A stretch of 64,000 nt of DNA from Cylindrotheca closterium (Eukaryota > Bacillariophyta > Bacillariophyceae > Bacillariales > Bacillariaceae), in contig CAKOGP040002302.1 of NCBI GenBank assembly GCA_933822405.4, positions 62,001-126,000 on the forward strand, given 5' to 3'. Below, one piece after another: positions 21,490-33,136 of the stretch; position 1 is the stretch's first letter, and each line of letters starts with the position of its first letter. The notes under the pieces were generated by a model. That model was given only the letters and a program-made list of their open reading frames with translations, was not told the DNA's origin and made no database searches. Both the position numbers and the translations under genes were made by a program.

Positions 21490-24477
21490 TTACTTATTCT
21501 GTTTTCCTTCGAGGAGATCAGCTGGTGTCAATCCCTTAGAGTCGCGATCCGTATGGGGAACTCCAGCCTTCATCAACAACTTGGTTATTGGTTCATTTCT
21601 TTGTTCAAATGCCCACCACATCGGACCTCTTCCGTCCTTGCTTCTCATGAACGCAATAGCAGGTTCTTCCTTCAACCATTGCTCAAGCTCGTTTACTTTG
21701 TTTGAAGCAATAAGATTCCACATCAATGTCGTGTCCTCGGTGTCTTGCCATTTATTGTACAATTCGTCTGCTCTTTCCTTTGCTCCCTTACCTCCCCCCG
21801 ACTTTTTCTTATCTGTAATCTCCTGACGTTCCCGCATACGAGCATCTCGAGCAGCCTTAGCCGGATCGTTGAGAGCTTCAAAGTACTGCTTTTGGTATTC
21901 TTCATCTGCGTCACCACGGTTGAAATCTTCAAGTTGGGCAAAGTCCTTCTTTCCAGATAAAACGTGTTGCAATCCAGGAGGATAGGTTCCTGGACAGAAC
22001 CAACTTCCTTCAGTATCACATTTTCGGTTGCTTGCAACCCATTCCTTAGACTCCTGAGATACACCCAAGATCTTGTAAATACGGACACGCCCGTACTTCG
22101 ATCTGTAGACCTCCACCCACTTCTTGGGATCGGCCTCGACATCGGGCTTCACCTTGTTTCCGTGAAGACGGTACAACAACGATCTTTCCATCATTGGTGA
22201 TGGTGACCCTTCTCGATCCTGGTTTGCAGCAAAAGAAGAGAGGTTTAGAACGATGTAAATATGAGATGAAAATATATTTTCCAATGTAACGTACCACAAA
22301 TCCAAAAGCTCGGCATGTTGGATCACCAGCAGGGCAGTGATTACGGTATACAGAGTTGGCGATACGAGCAAGATGAGGACTCTTTGCCAAGTCGTCACCA
22401 CCGCCACCACCCCAAACTAGAACGTAGTCGGCCATGTGACGAGCAATTTCGTAACCTTCTTCTTCGGAGGTAGTCAACGCTTTGCCCAAGAGCGCAATGT
22501 GCTCGTGGTTCCATGTGTTTCCGTCAGCAAGAGTAGTTCGGTTTGCAATAGCAGTGATTTGGTATCCGTAATCCCACCATGCCATGATTCGAGAATCTTC
22601 AGGAGTGTTATCCTTTAGCCACGTATATGCATCACGATAGTCATCTACCTTGATAATTCGCCCATCACGCAACCTTGCCTTAACAATAATTGTTGGATTC
22701 GACAGATCGCCTGAGAGCTTCCAGCAGTACGAAGCAAAGTTAATTGCAAGGATATAACCCATCAAAACGATCATTGCAGCCAACGATCTCTTCACAATGA
22801 CACCTTCACTGCTATTGACAGCACTGTCCCACGAGGCCTTAAGGGAAGAAAAGTCATCCGACGAAGCGTTAGTGCTCGTAGTCTTCTTGCCCTTCTTGTT
22901 CTTTCCACGCTTCGAGCCAATGTTGCCATCGTTTGTTTTGTTGCTATCGGCAGTTGATGGCTTCTTTTCTTGCGTATCCCAGAACTGCCTGATGCACCAT
23001 GCGAACACTCTTCCAGCAGCAATACCTCCCAGAACGCTAGCAATCGGAGCTGTCAGCAGAATCAAACGGACCATCTTGTGAGAAAAGAAATAAGCTGCAG
23101 CCCCCCAGACGAGCAAAAAACTAGATGCGTCGCTCAAGTTAGCGAATACCATCATGAACCCAATTGGGGCAAGACTACACACATGGTGCAAATATTGGAA
23201 ATATGCGCGAGAACTTGCAGGTTGATGCTCTGCAACAGAGTCGACCAGTGGGTTTCCTGTCTTTGTATGCTTCACAAATAGACCTCTGACACGAGACGAC
23301 AAAGGTCCAAAGTAACCCTTTGGTGCCAATGCCATGATCAAGACAGCTCCCAGAGCTGCAGCAGCGGCAAAAACCTGAATTCTCAGTAATAGTAGTCCTG
23401 TTCTCGACATTTTCTTCTTGCCTTTGATAACATCGCAGACTTTCAGCAGCTGATAAGCTAGGAATACAGCACATGGACCAAGCTGCTCAAGCGACTTCAA
23501 AGGAGCCCAGCCGACAACAGGAACCTGAATTGCCAATGCTGTACCGATGAAATAGAAAAGAGAGTAGCTGGTGTAGACTTTATTGGAGAATCGTCCTGCA
23601 GCGACCAAGCCGGCTGCGTGCACCCCCACCATATTCACAACAAAGATATAACCACCCCAAGCTGCAACCATGTAAAAATAGGCCAAAGCTGACAGGGCAC
23701 CCCACCACGCCGACTGCTCATTTCGGAGACTACGAACCCAGCAGTAAAATGTGATCACCATGGCAGAAACAGCGATGGACTCGTTATCGTATCCTCCACC
23801 AACACTTCTCATCAAATGAGCTGGTACAATGGCCATCATGCCCAAGGCAAAAACACCACACTCGACTGCCGGCGACATGTATCCCAATGCCATTGGTCGT
23901 TTCACTCCTTTTAGTTCCGTGCGTTTTCCTTTGACGAGATCAATCAACCATTGAAGGATATTTGAAGATGAATTTTCAGGGAGGGCACACTCATAGGCTA
24001 ACATTCCTGTAAACACGCTCGCGATAGCACCAAACCAGGCTGGCATGTAACAACAAATGTCGTTCAAAGACCAAGACTGCAACAGATATCTCTTGATGTA
24101 CACGGCTGTAAATTGCATACCAGGAAATATTGTAGTTCCTACAGGTCTTCCTAGGGGATACCATACCATCGTGTCGAACCATTGGAAGAATTTCTTGGCA
24201 CCATGGTCAAATAGATACTGGAAAAAATATGACAGGTGAGCTAACTTGAGAAAGACGATGGTTTCAACGGCAATCATAACTTTTAACTCACTTCCGTTGC
24301 CCGAAAGTTAAAGTAAGGATCGAACTCATGTATCACAGGTCCGTACTCTTTGATAGCTGCCAATCGAATGTCATAAGCTGTGAAGATGATTGTTCCAATC
24401 GCATATGCGGCAATGCCAAACCAAGCCCAGGAATAAATCTCATCTGCCTGAGACTTCGATGCTGCTTTCTTGGCCAT
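21490..24477 (-). CDS. STT3: STT3 catalytic subunit of oligosaccharyltransferase, paralogue A, with ankyrin-like tail
   Basis: STT3 transfers the lipid-linked glycan to Asn of N-x-S/T sites in the ER. Exons 24477-24292, 24217-22295 and 22218-21490, all phase 0, give 945 residues. Family motifs are present: HEFDPYFNFRAT (metal-binding DxD type), GGGYDNESIA, the EL5 SVAEHQ motif, WWDYGYQI at residue ~609 and GDDLAKSPHLARI. About 11-13 membrane segments are visible. The lumenal domain ends with the standard ESKEWVASNRKCD and KKDFAQLEDFN. It continues for ~120 residues into a helical linker and an ankyrin-like unit (LMWNLIASNKVNELEQWL, DGRGPMWWAFEQRNEPI). That tail is absent from animal and yeast STT3. 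Confidence 0.95.
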
Positions 24478-24717
24478 ATTCAACAATAAGCAAATTCTTG
24501 TCTTTCACCAATTAATCAACGTATTTGACTGACAGATAAAGCGTTGCCCTTCTCTCTGTCGATATCCTTTTGGTTTTGTCGCCCACCAAAATTAACCGTC
24601 CCGGAGAAGCATTGCGAAGGATGCGGTAAAGGATATTTGACTAGAAGGATTGAACGGTCGTCAATGCAAAAAACTTTATTAACCGCTAAGTTAGTCCTAC
24701 TGCAGCTCTCATTCCTA

Positions 24718-27700
24718 TTACTCTCCTGGGCGACGCCCGTCAGAATCCTTCAATTGATCCGAGACACCAAGCTTTGCGAGTACTTCAGCCATCTTTGGGC
24801 GGTTGTATTCGTGAGCCCACCACATGGGCCCTCTACCATCTGCAGAACGAATGTGCGCTAGTTCAGGATATTGCTGCAGCGCATCAATAAACTCTCTTCC
24901 ATTGCCCGACGAAATGAGATCCCACATCAGACTTGAGCGTTCGTTGTCCTCCCAATGTTCATTCAGTACTTTGATGGCTTCCTCGTCAACTTTTTCGAAA
25001 GATGGTTTCTTCATCTTTTTCTTTGATCCTGCTCCCCCTTTATTGCTATCGAGAAACACAATGGAAATGAGTTCGTGCTAAAGTACGTCCACAAGGAACC
25101 CAAACGTCCCACTTACTTCAAGTTTTCAAAGTACTGCTTCTGGTACTCGGCATCGCCGGAGACACCACGATTGAAATCTTCCAGCTGTGCGAAATCTTTC
25201 TTTTCCTTCAAGATCTTCTCGAGAGCAGGAGGATATTGGCCTGGACAAAACCACGAATCTGGAGCGTCGCATTTCCTGTTATTCTTTACCCATTCTTTGG
25301 ACTCCTTGGAAACACTCATGACCTTGAAGATTCGAACCTTGCCGTTCTTGCTCATGTAAACCTCCTTGAATCTTTGGGTGGAATTGGCTGTTTAGCATTG
25401 AACGAAACATTTTTTTGGCTGCGAGGATCCAGACTTACCGATTGCGGTCCGCTTCAACACCTGGAGCGATATTGTGACTGTGTAAACTATATAAAAGACT
25501 TTCCTCCATCTCTGGTGTAGGCTCCCCTTGTCGCTATGAAAAATTCGACTGTAAGTAACAATCATTGGTGAAGTACCACCATATACGTGATTCACTTACG
25601 TAGAATCCAAAATCCCGGCATGTGGGTTCGCGGCATAAGCCTCGGTAGACAGAGTTTGCGATTCTCCGCAAGTGTGGGCTCTTGGCAACATCATCTCCAC
25701 CACCACCGGCCCAAACCAATACGTAGTCAGCTAAATGCCTTGTGATTCGATGGGCATCCTTCAATGGACTTGTCAAGATGCGACCTAGGAGTGCAATGTG
25801 CTCATGATTCCATGTATTGCCATCGGCGATAGTTGTTCGGTTGGCAATGCCAGTGATTTGGTATCCATAGTCCCACCAAGCCATGATTCTAGCATCTTCA
25901 GGAGTATTATCACGCAACCAAAAGTATGCTTGACGATAATCATCAATGATGTAGTCACCATGTTTCATGATGATGGTTGGGTGAGACAAAGCATGTGACA
26001 TTTGCTCGGCCTTGTCACGGAAACTGTCCACAGCTGGCATAATTTCCATAATGGCCCATGTAGCGATGAGAAGTCGCACGAGACGAGTCCATAGTGGGTC
26101 ACCACCGTTGTTGTCTGGCCCCGACTCCGATTTGTCGTTTCCATCGCCGCTTCCTGTGGTGTCCTTCTTCGACATGCCTTTCTTCTGCTTCTTCTTTTCC
26201 TTTGACTTCTCTACTTTTGGTTTCTCTACTTCTGCCAATTCTGTGGCCGTGACTTCCTCTTCTTCAAACATAAAGTCAATGGAAGGCCGGGCATCGCCAA
26301 AGATCGCAGCCATTGCCCATGCCCATCCATACCCAAGGGCGATACCTCCACAAATACTTGCGATGGGGGCTGTGAGAAGGATCAATCGTACCATTCTGTG
26401 ACTGAAAAAGTAGGCAGCTACACCATACGTGATCAAAAAGCTACTGGCAGGGGTGCATCCGATTAGCCCGACTATTCCAAAACCGATGGGTGCAATATGA
26501 ACGGCAACATCGAGATATTGCTCATACGCTTGCGGGGATGCTGCTTGATGCTCAGCCACAGAGTCGACCAAGGGATTTCCAGTTTTTGTGTGCTTTACAA
26601 ACAAGCCTCTCACGCGAGATGAGATTGGTCCAAAGTATCCAATGGAATACAGGTAGTACAATACTGGCAAGGCAACAATCATTCCTCCCAAGACAACATA
26701 AGTGCGGACCTTCCACTTGTTCACCTTCTTGTATTTTTGCTCCAGAATTCTCATAAGTTGCAATACTTGAAACCCAAGGAATACCCCGAGTGGACCCAGC
26801 TGCTCAAGGGATTTGATAGGTGTCCAGCCTACCACAGGGACTTGGATAGCCAAGAAAGTGCCCACGATATAAAAGCTAGTGTACGATTTGTACAAGTGAT
26901 CCCAAGGTGTTATTCTCAGAAGGAAAAGGATCACTGCATGTACACCAATAAGGTTGATGACGAAGACGTAGCCACCCCATGCTGCTACCATGTAAAGATA
27001 AGCGAAACCAGTGATAGTACCGAGTACAATCGAATAGCTTGGACTGGCGAGTGTCCAAACCCAGAACCAGAATGTCAGTTGCATCGCAGTCGTTGCGACA
27101 CTCTCGTTGTCATATCCTCCCCCAATACTACGCATCAAGTGAGCAGGAACAACGCTCATAATAGAAGCTGTGAACACAGCCGACTCCAATGCGGGAGGAT
27201 TCTTGAAGGTAGGCAGACCCCAAGTAGAACCAGTCATGTTTTTCAATTGTTTCTCAGCGAATTTGGCAGCAGGGATGAGGAGTTTCTCAGTCAGGAAAGA
27301 AACAACAGGAAGATTCTGTAGGATAGATTTCTTCTTCGATGATTTGATGGAATCGACTGCCACATAACACACAGCAGCCGTAGCGAGTGTTGCGAGAACA
27401 CCAAACCAGGCTGGAACTAAGCAGCAAATGTCATTGATGCTCCAATCGGGTAAGATGAACATTTTGATCCACATACTCGTAAATTGCATTCCAGGGAAGA
27501 TGGTGGTTCCAACGGGACGTCCAAGAGGGTACCAAGATTGATAATCGAACCAATGAAAGAATTTAGTGGTACCATGCTGCCAAAGATATTCAGCAGCACG
27601 ATAGTTGAAATAAGGATCAAATTCGTGGATGACTCTTCCATACTCCTCAATTGCTTTCATGCGTATTGTAAAGGCATCTTTACAAGCATTCAGAAGAATT

Positions 27701-27801
27701 TGGGAAAATCCAACAATGTACAATCCACAGAGAATGAAGTACGCCGTGCTTGAGAGAATGCTCGACTTGTTGGATGGATCGGTTGTTGTTGGTGTTGACA
27801 T
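24718..27801 (-). CDS. STT3: STT3 catalytic subunit of oligosaccharyltransferase, paralogue B, with ankyrin-like tail
   Basis: Second STT3 gene, head-to-tail with paralogue A, 240 bases apart. Exons are 27801-25600, 25533-25439, 25371-25117 and 25045-24718, giving 959 residues. The small exon 2 was found by homology to paralogue A (EPTPEMEESLLYSLH against SPSPMMERSLLYRLH), and exon 3 starts at an AAAG acceptor that restores the EADxxxxKEVY alignment. HEFDPYFNYRAAEYL, SVAEHQ, WWDYGYQI, GDDVAKSPHLRRI and KEWVKNNRKCDAP are all present. The shorter tail keeps the ankyrin-like signature LMWDLISSGNGREFI and DGRGPMWWAHEYN. The lumenal loop holds a charged Lys-rich insertion (EKSKEKKKQKKG), different in A. 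Different copies may serve different acceptor sites; that is inference. Confidence 0.94.
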
Positions 27802-28186
27802 GTTATTGTGGTCTGCAATGATTACTTTCTCAGCTCAAAAGGAAGCAAATTGTTCAACAAATAAGCTCAATTGTGGACTGGCAGTTCCTTAAGGCTATAC
27901 CACCTTCCTACTGTAGTCGATTGCTTTGATGATGTCCGGTGGAGTTTTCAGTCCAATGACTTCCACAGATCTATTTGTTTCACGGATGCTTGGAATTTCC
28001 ATCTGCGGTGTCGCGCGATTTCAATCGAAGCGCGCGTAAATCGACTCTATTTCTCCACTTATCCAACTCGGTTGGTACGTCAGCAAACACATCACAAAGA
28101 AAAGTTTCGAAGATCCACTCAAGATCCACTCACTCAATCAATCGTACTGACACAACAGATTTCCAAATCAGATAAAACAAAGTACC
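27802..28186. promoter_or_regulatory. Divergent intergenic region, STT3-B and small plastid-protein genes
   Basis: A 385-base region between divergent start codons. It includes a CAGATCCACTCAAGATCCACTC-like short direct repeat near 28112-28135. No gene or known element was recognised. Confidence 0.35.
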
Positions 28187-28786
28187 ATGAAGATTGTTGC
28201 CCCGTTGATCGCTCTTTTCGCTTCTGCTTCGGTAAGTCTCAATTGGAGAGCAGAATAGCCAAAATTTGGAAGTAGGCAGCTAGGCTCTCACCACCACTCC
28301 AATCACAGGCATTTGCCCCTGCTTCCGTTTCTTCTCGCCAAAACATGGCCCTCAACGCCGAGGACGTCCCATTGGCCAATGGTTCCATGTCATTCAACCG
28401 CGTCTGTAGAGAGTGGCGATGCAAGTACGAGGGAGATAAGGCTACCTCCGAATCCCTCGAGGCCATCTCCAAGGTCGTTGACGAGTACCTACCTGATCTC
28501 AAGAAGCTCAGTGATGGCGTCAAGGTCAATCGTTTGGTCTGCGGAGGATGCTTGGACTTCAAGCTTATGACCACTGTTCCTCTCGAGGACTTTGGCCCAT
28601 GGGAAGAAAGGTAAGATGTTCTGGTGTTGCACGTACAGGTATTTTTCGAGCTTCAATGGCGCTAACCCAGCTTCATCGTTCGGTTGCAGTGGATACGCCC
28701 CAGAGAAGGACTTTTTGGAGAAGATCAAAGCCATCCCAGGTGTCTCCCAAGTGGAAACACAAACGATCACAAACATGGAGATCTAA
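28187..28786 (+). CDS. Small plastid-targeted protein of unknown function
   Basis: Exons 28187-28231, 28309-28610 and 28690-28786 join to 147 residues. The start is a signal peptide with a perfect plastid motif, split by the first intron exactly at ASAS|AFAPAS. The mature ~110-residue protein has an opening [11 protein letters not shown], a helix ([19 protein letters not shown]), then [20 protein letters not shown] with a CxxC pair. The C-terminal part is a helix and strand ([19 protein letters not shown]). The alternation of helix and strand suggests a small ferredoxin-like fold, and the four cysteines could bind metal or be redox active. I recall similar algal proteins without a known function, so no role is assigned. 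Confidence 0.82.
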
Positions 28787-28889
28787 GCTACCGCCAAAAT
28801 AGAATAGCTAACATGAATAATATACCCCATAGCGATGGAATAAATTTTGTTGTAGCAAAAAATAGTGTATAAGCTTTGCAAGAACCTGC

Positions 28890-31792
28890 TTACATTGTGG
28901 GTTCCGTGTCGAGAACAGGGGAATCAAGACGCTTCTTTTTCTTTGTCCGGACCGAAGAGTCCATAGCATCCGTGGATAATTCTTCCCCAGCCATTTCGGT
29001 GGAAATTTGGGAGTATGATGATTTTCCGATGCCTCCGATGACCTTGTCCACCGGAACTTGCAACACTTGACCATCACTGGTTCTTGTAATTTCCACATTG
29101 TAATGTGATCGATCGTCAGCGTCGACACCGAGTCCAACAACAGCGTCATCACCGCGTTTCAAGAATCCTCGAACAATGGCATCACTGATCGCGTCCTCGA
29201 AGAATCTTTGTGCAGCACGACGCATCGGTCGGGCTCCAAATTGCGCAGCATTGCTGCTTCCTTCTTCCGTCACCTTTTGTGACAACTCCGGGCTCAACTT
29301 TAATGTCAACTCCTGTTCGGTTTGTGCTCGTTGCACCGTTCGGTCAAGGATCAAATCAGCAATGCTGTTCAAGTTCGCATCCGAAAGCGGCGAGAAAACG
29401 ACGATTTCATCCATACGGTTGAGCAGTTCAGGCTTCATCGCATATTCGAGTTCTTCCTTCACGACCTCCGAAAGACTGGCGTGCAACGCTTCTTCAACAT
29501 CTTGGCTGCCGTTCATTCCCTCATCTCGCGCAGCCGCTTCCAATCGTGACATGTCGACAATTCTCTTACTTCCAACGTTGGATGTCATGATAAGGATTGT
29601 ATTCTTGAAGTTCACCGTTCGGCCTTGTCCATCAGTAAGCATTCCATCTTCCAAAATTTGCAACAGAATGTTTAGCACATCGCTATGTGCTTTCTCCAAT
29701 TCATCCAGCAAAATGACAGCGTGTGGTGCTCTTCGAACTGCTTCTGTCAATTGGCCACCTTCTTCGTACCCAATATACCCAGGTGGTGGCCCCGTCAATC
29801 TAGCAACCGAGTGCTTTTCCATGTATTCTGACATGTCAATTCGAATCATGTCTTTTTCGGAACCAAAATATTGCTCGGCAAGAGTTTTGCACAACTCTGT
29901 CTTTCCTGTGGCAATGGATTAGCAAAATTCCAACATTCAGAATGCATGGAACACAAGGAATCACGTACCTGTTCCAGTTGGGCCGCAAAACATAAACGAC
30001 GCGATTGGACGGTTTGGATCACGCAAACCAGATCTTGCTCGACGTACGGCTCGGGACACAGACTGGATAGCTCGTCTTTGGCCTTTGACCCGAGTTCCAA
30101 TATCAGCTTCCAAGTCAACCAATCGATCCATCTCATCCGATTCTAACTTTCCAAGAGGAATTGAAGCCCACTCACTGATCACTGCTGCAATAGTATGCTC
30201 GGTCACAACTGGCAAAACCGCAACGGCTTCATCAGCAGCCTCAACACCGTCAGTATATTCCTCCAAGTGAGTGATTGCTCCGGCTTCATCCAGTAGATCA
30301 ATTGCCTGTGCCGTTGTGAGATATTTGTGAGTCTTGCTCTGAGATTAAACCTTTACTGTGCTTCTCCATTCATTCTGCGTACCTTATCTGGCAAGAAACG
30401 ATCCGAAATGTAGCGTTCGGATAGTTTAGCAGCGGCTACCAGACTCTCTGGGGTATACTTAACTCTGTGATGCTCTTCATAAGAGGCAACAATCGCTCTC
30501 AAGATCTCGGTCGTTTCCGCAACTGAGGGCTCCTTGACCATGCATGGTTGCAATCTTCGCTCAAGTGCTGCATCTTTTTCAATATATTTGCGATATTCGG
30601 AGATTGTTGTCGCACCGATTACTTGAAGCTGTCCGCGTGCCAAAGCTGGTTTTAGAAGGTTAGCAGCATCCATACCTCCTTCTGCAGCTCCAGCGCCTAC
30701 CAAGTTATGAATTTCATCAATAAAGAGAATTGTCGGCGGTGCCTTTGGTGCTGTCACCTCTTGGATGATGGCTTGCAAGCGTTCTTCGAATTCCCCCCTG
30801 TATTTTGTACCCGCAACAAGAGTAGAAAGTTCCAATGACATGAGCCGTGTTCCCTTCAATCTCGGAGGACATTCAGGAGATACAAGAATTTGAGCGATTC
30901 CTTCTGCGATGGCTGTCTTTCCAACACCTGGCTCTCCAATCAAGCAAACATTGTTCTTGCGACGTCGGACCAAGGTACGCATGCACGATTGGATCTCCTT
31001 GTCACGCCCCTGCACGATATCCAATAGTCCATCTTTGGCTTGTGCCGTCAAATCAATTCCGACTTCATCCAATGTCTTTGTACCCGCGCCTTCTCCGATT
31101 CCAGTCACTAAATCACGTTCCTTTTCCAAGTTTTCTTGCAGATGTCCCAACAGAGACTCACATACTTCGATAGCCTTGACTTTTGGATCAATTTTGGTGA
31201 TGACAGCATACGCTCCATTCTTGACATTGTCTGTCACTGCGGTAGATGGGTTTCCTTCCTTAAATTCCATCATTGCTAGAAATAAGTGTTGTGATTGGAT
31301 CGATTTGGATCCCATTTGGTCGGCCATATTTCCAGCAGACTTGAGGACCTTTTGCACATCTCGGCTGAACGGCAAATCATCGTCTGGATCTTGTTTTTTG
31401 AAGAATGCTCCAAGTTTATTTGATTCTCCCTCGGGCGGGTACATCGCTTGGAGAGCTTGAGTTGTCTTTCTCCAGGTAATCCCATATTGATTGAAGGTGC
31501 GCTCCATGGCAGGAGATCCAGGCATATCGACGACGCCTGCAATAAGGAAGGGAGCTTCTAATTGCTTCTGATCACACTTTTGAGCCTCTCTCTGTGCAGT
31601 CACAATGGCACCAATACAATCTTCTGACATGCGTTCAAACACCATTTGGTGTGATAATTCAGTATTTCGTTGGTTTGTGAGAACACGACCGCTACTTCTT
31701 GGTTGCATGAAAGCAGAGACATCACTGGGCCATATTATTGAAGCAAACAGTATGATCAGGAACCCAGTAATTGATTGGAAGGGAAGGATCAT
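28890..31792 (-). CDS. Clp/Hsp100 AAA+ ATPase, ClpC-like, plastid-targeted, without M-domain
   Basis: Exons 31792-30383, 30305-29969 and 29905-28890 give 920 residues. A signal peptide (MILPFQSITGFLIILFAS) ends at DVSAFMQP, the plastid motif. An ATG at 31840 would add 16 residues before the signal and is unlikely. A Clp_N domain (FERMSEDCIGAIVTAQREAQ, SQHLFLAMM) precedes two AAA+ modules: Walker A GEPGVGKT and GPTGTGKT, Walker B LFIDEIH and ILLDELEKAH. Between the modules DKAIDLLDEAG runs almost directly to LPVVTEHTIAAVISEW. The ClpB coiled coil and the UVR-containing linker of ClpC are both missing. No [LIV]GF/L ClpP-docking tripeptide is seen before ELLNRMDE. It may therefore be a ClpP-independent unfoldase or import motor. 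Confidence 0.88.
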
Positions 31793-31994
31793 GGTTCGGA
31801 TGTTAATAACTGGCTGTATACCTTCTTTGTGATTGATCATTGACCCTCTGTTGTTGCGATGAGGTGGTGGTCGAAAGAAAAAATCTGTCTTTTCCGATCG
31901 AAGTAGTCACAATGATCGAAGGAGTCGGTTGTAGTATCTTTGCAAAAACATAACGCAACCACAAAACAACATCCTTGTCCATCATCCAAGAAGT

Positions 31995-32660
31995 ATGAAA
32001 CGGCTTCTACCATTGTGTTGCCTGTTGTGGGCACCAGCCACATTGGCATTGAAATCCTCAAAACAACCCCCTGTCACAATCCCTCCAAGCATCCCCGAAA
32101 CGACAATACAAGTTTCCAAATCGCGATTTGAGCGTTACATCGATAAAGTGTTTGCCAGTGCAGACTCGAACAAAGACGGCAAGATCAATTTTACGGAAGT
32201 GTACGAGCTGGTATTGAAAATTTATGTCCAGTTGAACCGACAAGCGCCGGTTCCACCACCATCTCGAGAAACAGTGATGAAGGTCTATCAAAAGTCCGAC
32301 GAAAACAAAGATGAATATTTGACGAGGGAGGAGTTTGAAGTCGTGGTGAAGGAAGTCAGCGAGAGAGCATTTGTCAGAGTGGCAATAATGAAGCTGATGA
32401 AAGTAGTGGGGGCTCCTCTCCTGGCGGAGTATTTGATTCGGACGCTTGCTGAGAAGGAATGGCCTTCAGAATTAGTTACCACTCTTGTTCCTGCGCAATA
32501 TCAAGAAAAAGTATGGCCCATCATTTCGTCAAGATCGTTTTGGAGGTCAGTCCTCATCATACTAGGAGTAGCGTTCTTAGGACATTTCGTCCTGGGCATT
32601 GTCGACATGACAATTTCGATGGTAGCAGGGGACGAAAAGAGAGATACTGTGGTGTACTAA
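31995..32660 (+). CDS. EF-hand protein with signal peptide and C-terminal membrane segment
   Basis: A single exon of 221 residues. A signal peptide (RLLPLCCLLWAPATLAL) is followed by two EF-hands: DSNKDGKINFTE, a canonical Ca2+ loop, and DENKDEYLTREE, slightly degenerate since Gly at position 6 is replaced. A hydrophobic helix near the C terminus (SVLIILGVAFLGHFVLGIV) and a short polar tail suggest a type I membrane protein of the secretory pathway with the Ca2+ sensor on the lumenal side. An ALKS context after the signal gives no Phe, so plastid import is less likely. It shares a ~200-base divergent promoter region with the Clp ATPase gene. Confidence 0.84.
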   Translation: MKRLLPLCCLLWAPATLALKSSKQPPVTIPPSIPETTIQVSKSRFERYIDKVFASADSNKDGKINFTEVYELVLKIYVQLNRQAPVPPPSRETVMKVYQKSDENKDEYLTREEFEVVVKEVSERAFVRVAIMKLMKVVGAPLLAEYLIRTLAEKEWPSELVTTLVPAQYQEKVWPIISSRSFWRSVLIILGVAFLGHFVLGIVDMTISMVAGDEKRDTVVY

Positions 32661-33136
32661 GAATATATGTTATTACTAGAATGTGTTGTATGAAGTAGGG
32701 CCTGCCCTTGCAATATTCTCGATGAAGTTACCAAGTCAAAAAAGCAACTACTACTGTACTGTAGAATAATATGTGTTGCAAGACAAAACATTTCAAGCTC
32801 TTTTTAAAAAAGACGAAGCATAGTCCTGATGACGGCAAGACAGGCTCAGGTCTGTCATTGCACCACAGTTCTCTACAGTACGAGTACAGACGGGCGCTGA
32901 CGTTCATGTTGTCACTCTGAACTCATCAACGGAAGAGAAGAAGAATCATCTTTGTCGATCGTCGAGTAACTCATTAGCCGCTGAAAAGCTCGTGGGAATT
33001 GCTCGTTCTACAATCCATAAAGCAATTATTAATCACCGAAACAATACTATAGCATCAGGCTACATATTGGTTGAAGCGCTAGTCAATTTTGCCTGAAAAA
33101 CTCTTTTTCCTGTGGAGACATTAGAATATCGGAACA
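32661..33136. other. Intergenic, promoter side of the ABC1-kinase gene
   Basis: These 476 bases have no supported gene. CTACTGTACTGTAG (32750-32763) and CTCTACAGTACGAGTACAG (32872-32890) belong to the TAC/GTA word family seen in other gaps. A short frame on the minus strand covers the start of the next gene and is a shadow. Confidence 0.4.

Noticed and set aside
25439..25533. Use of the CAG acceptor at the obvious site (25386) for STT3-B exon 3
   Set aside because: It puts the following exon out of frame; the AAAG acceptor before 25371 restores both frame and the match to paralogue A.
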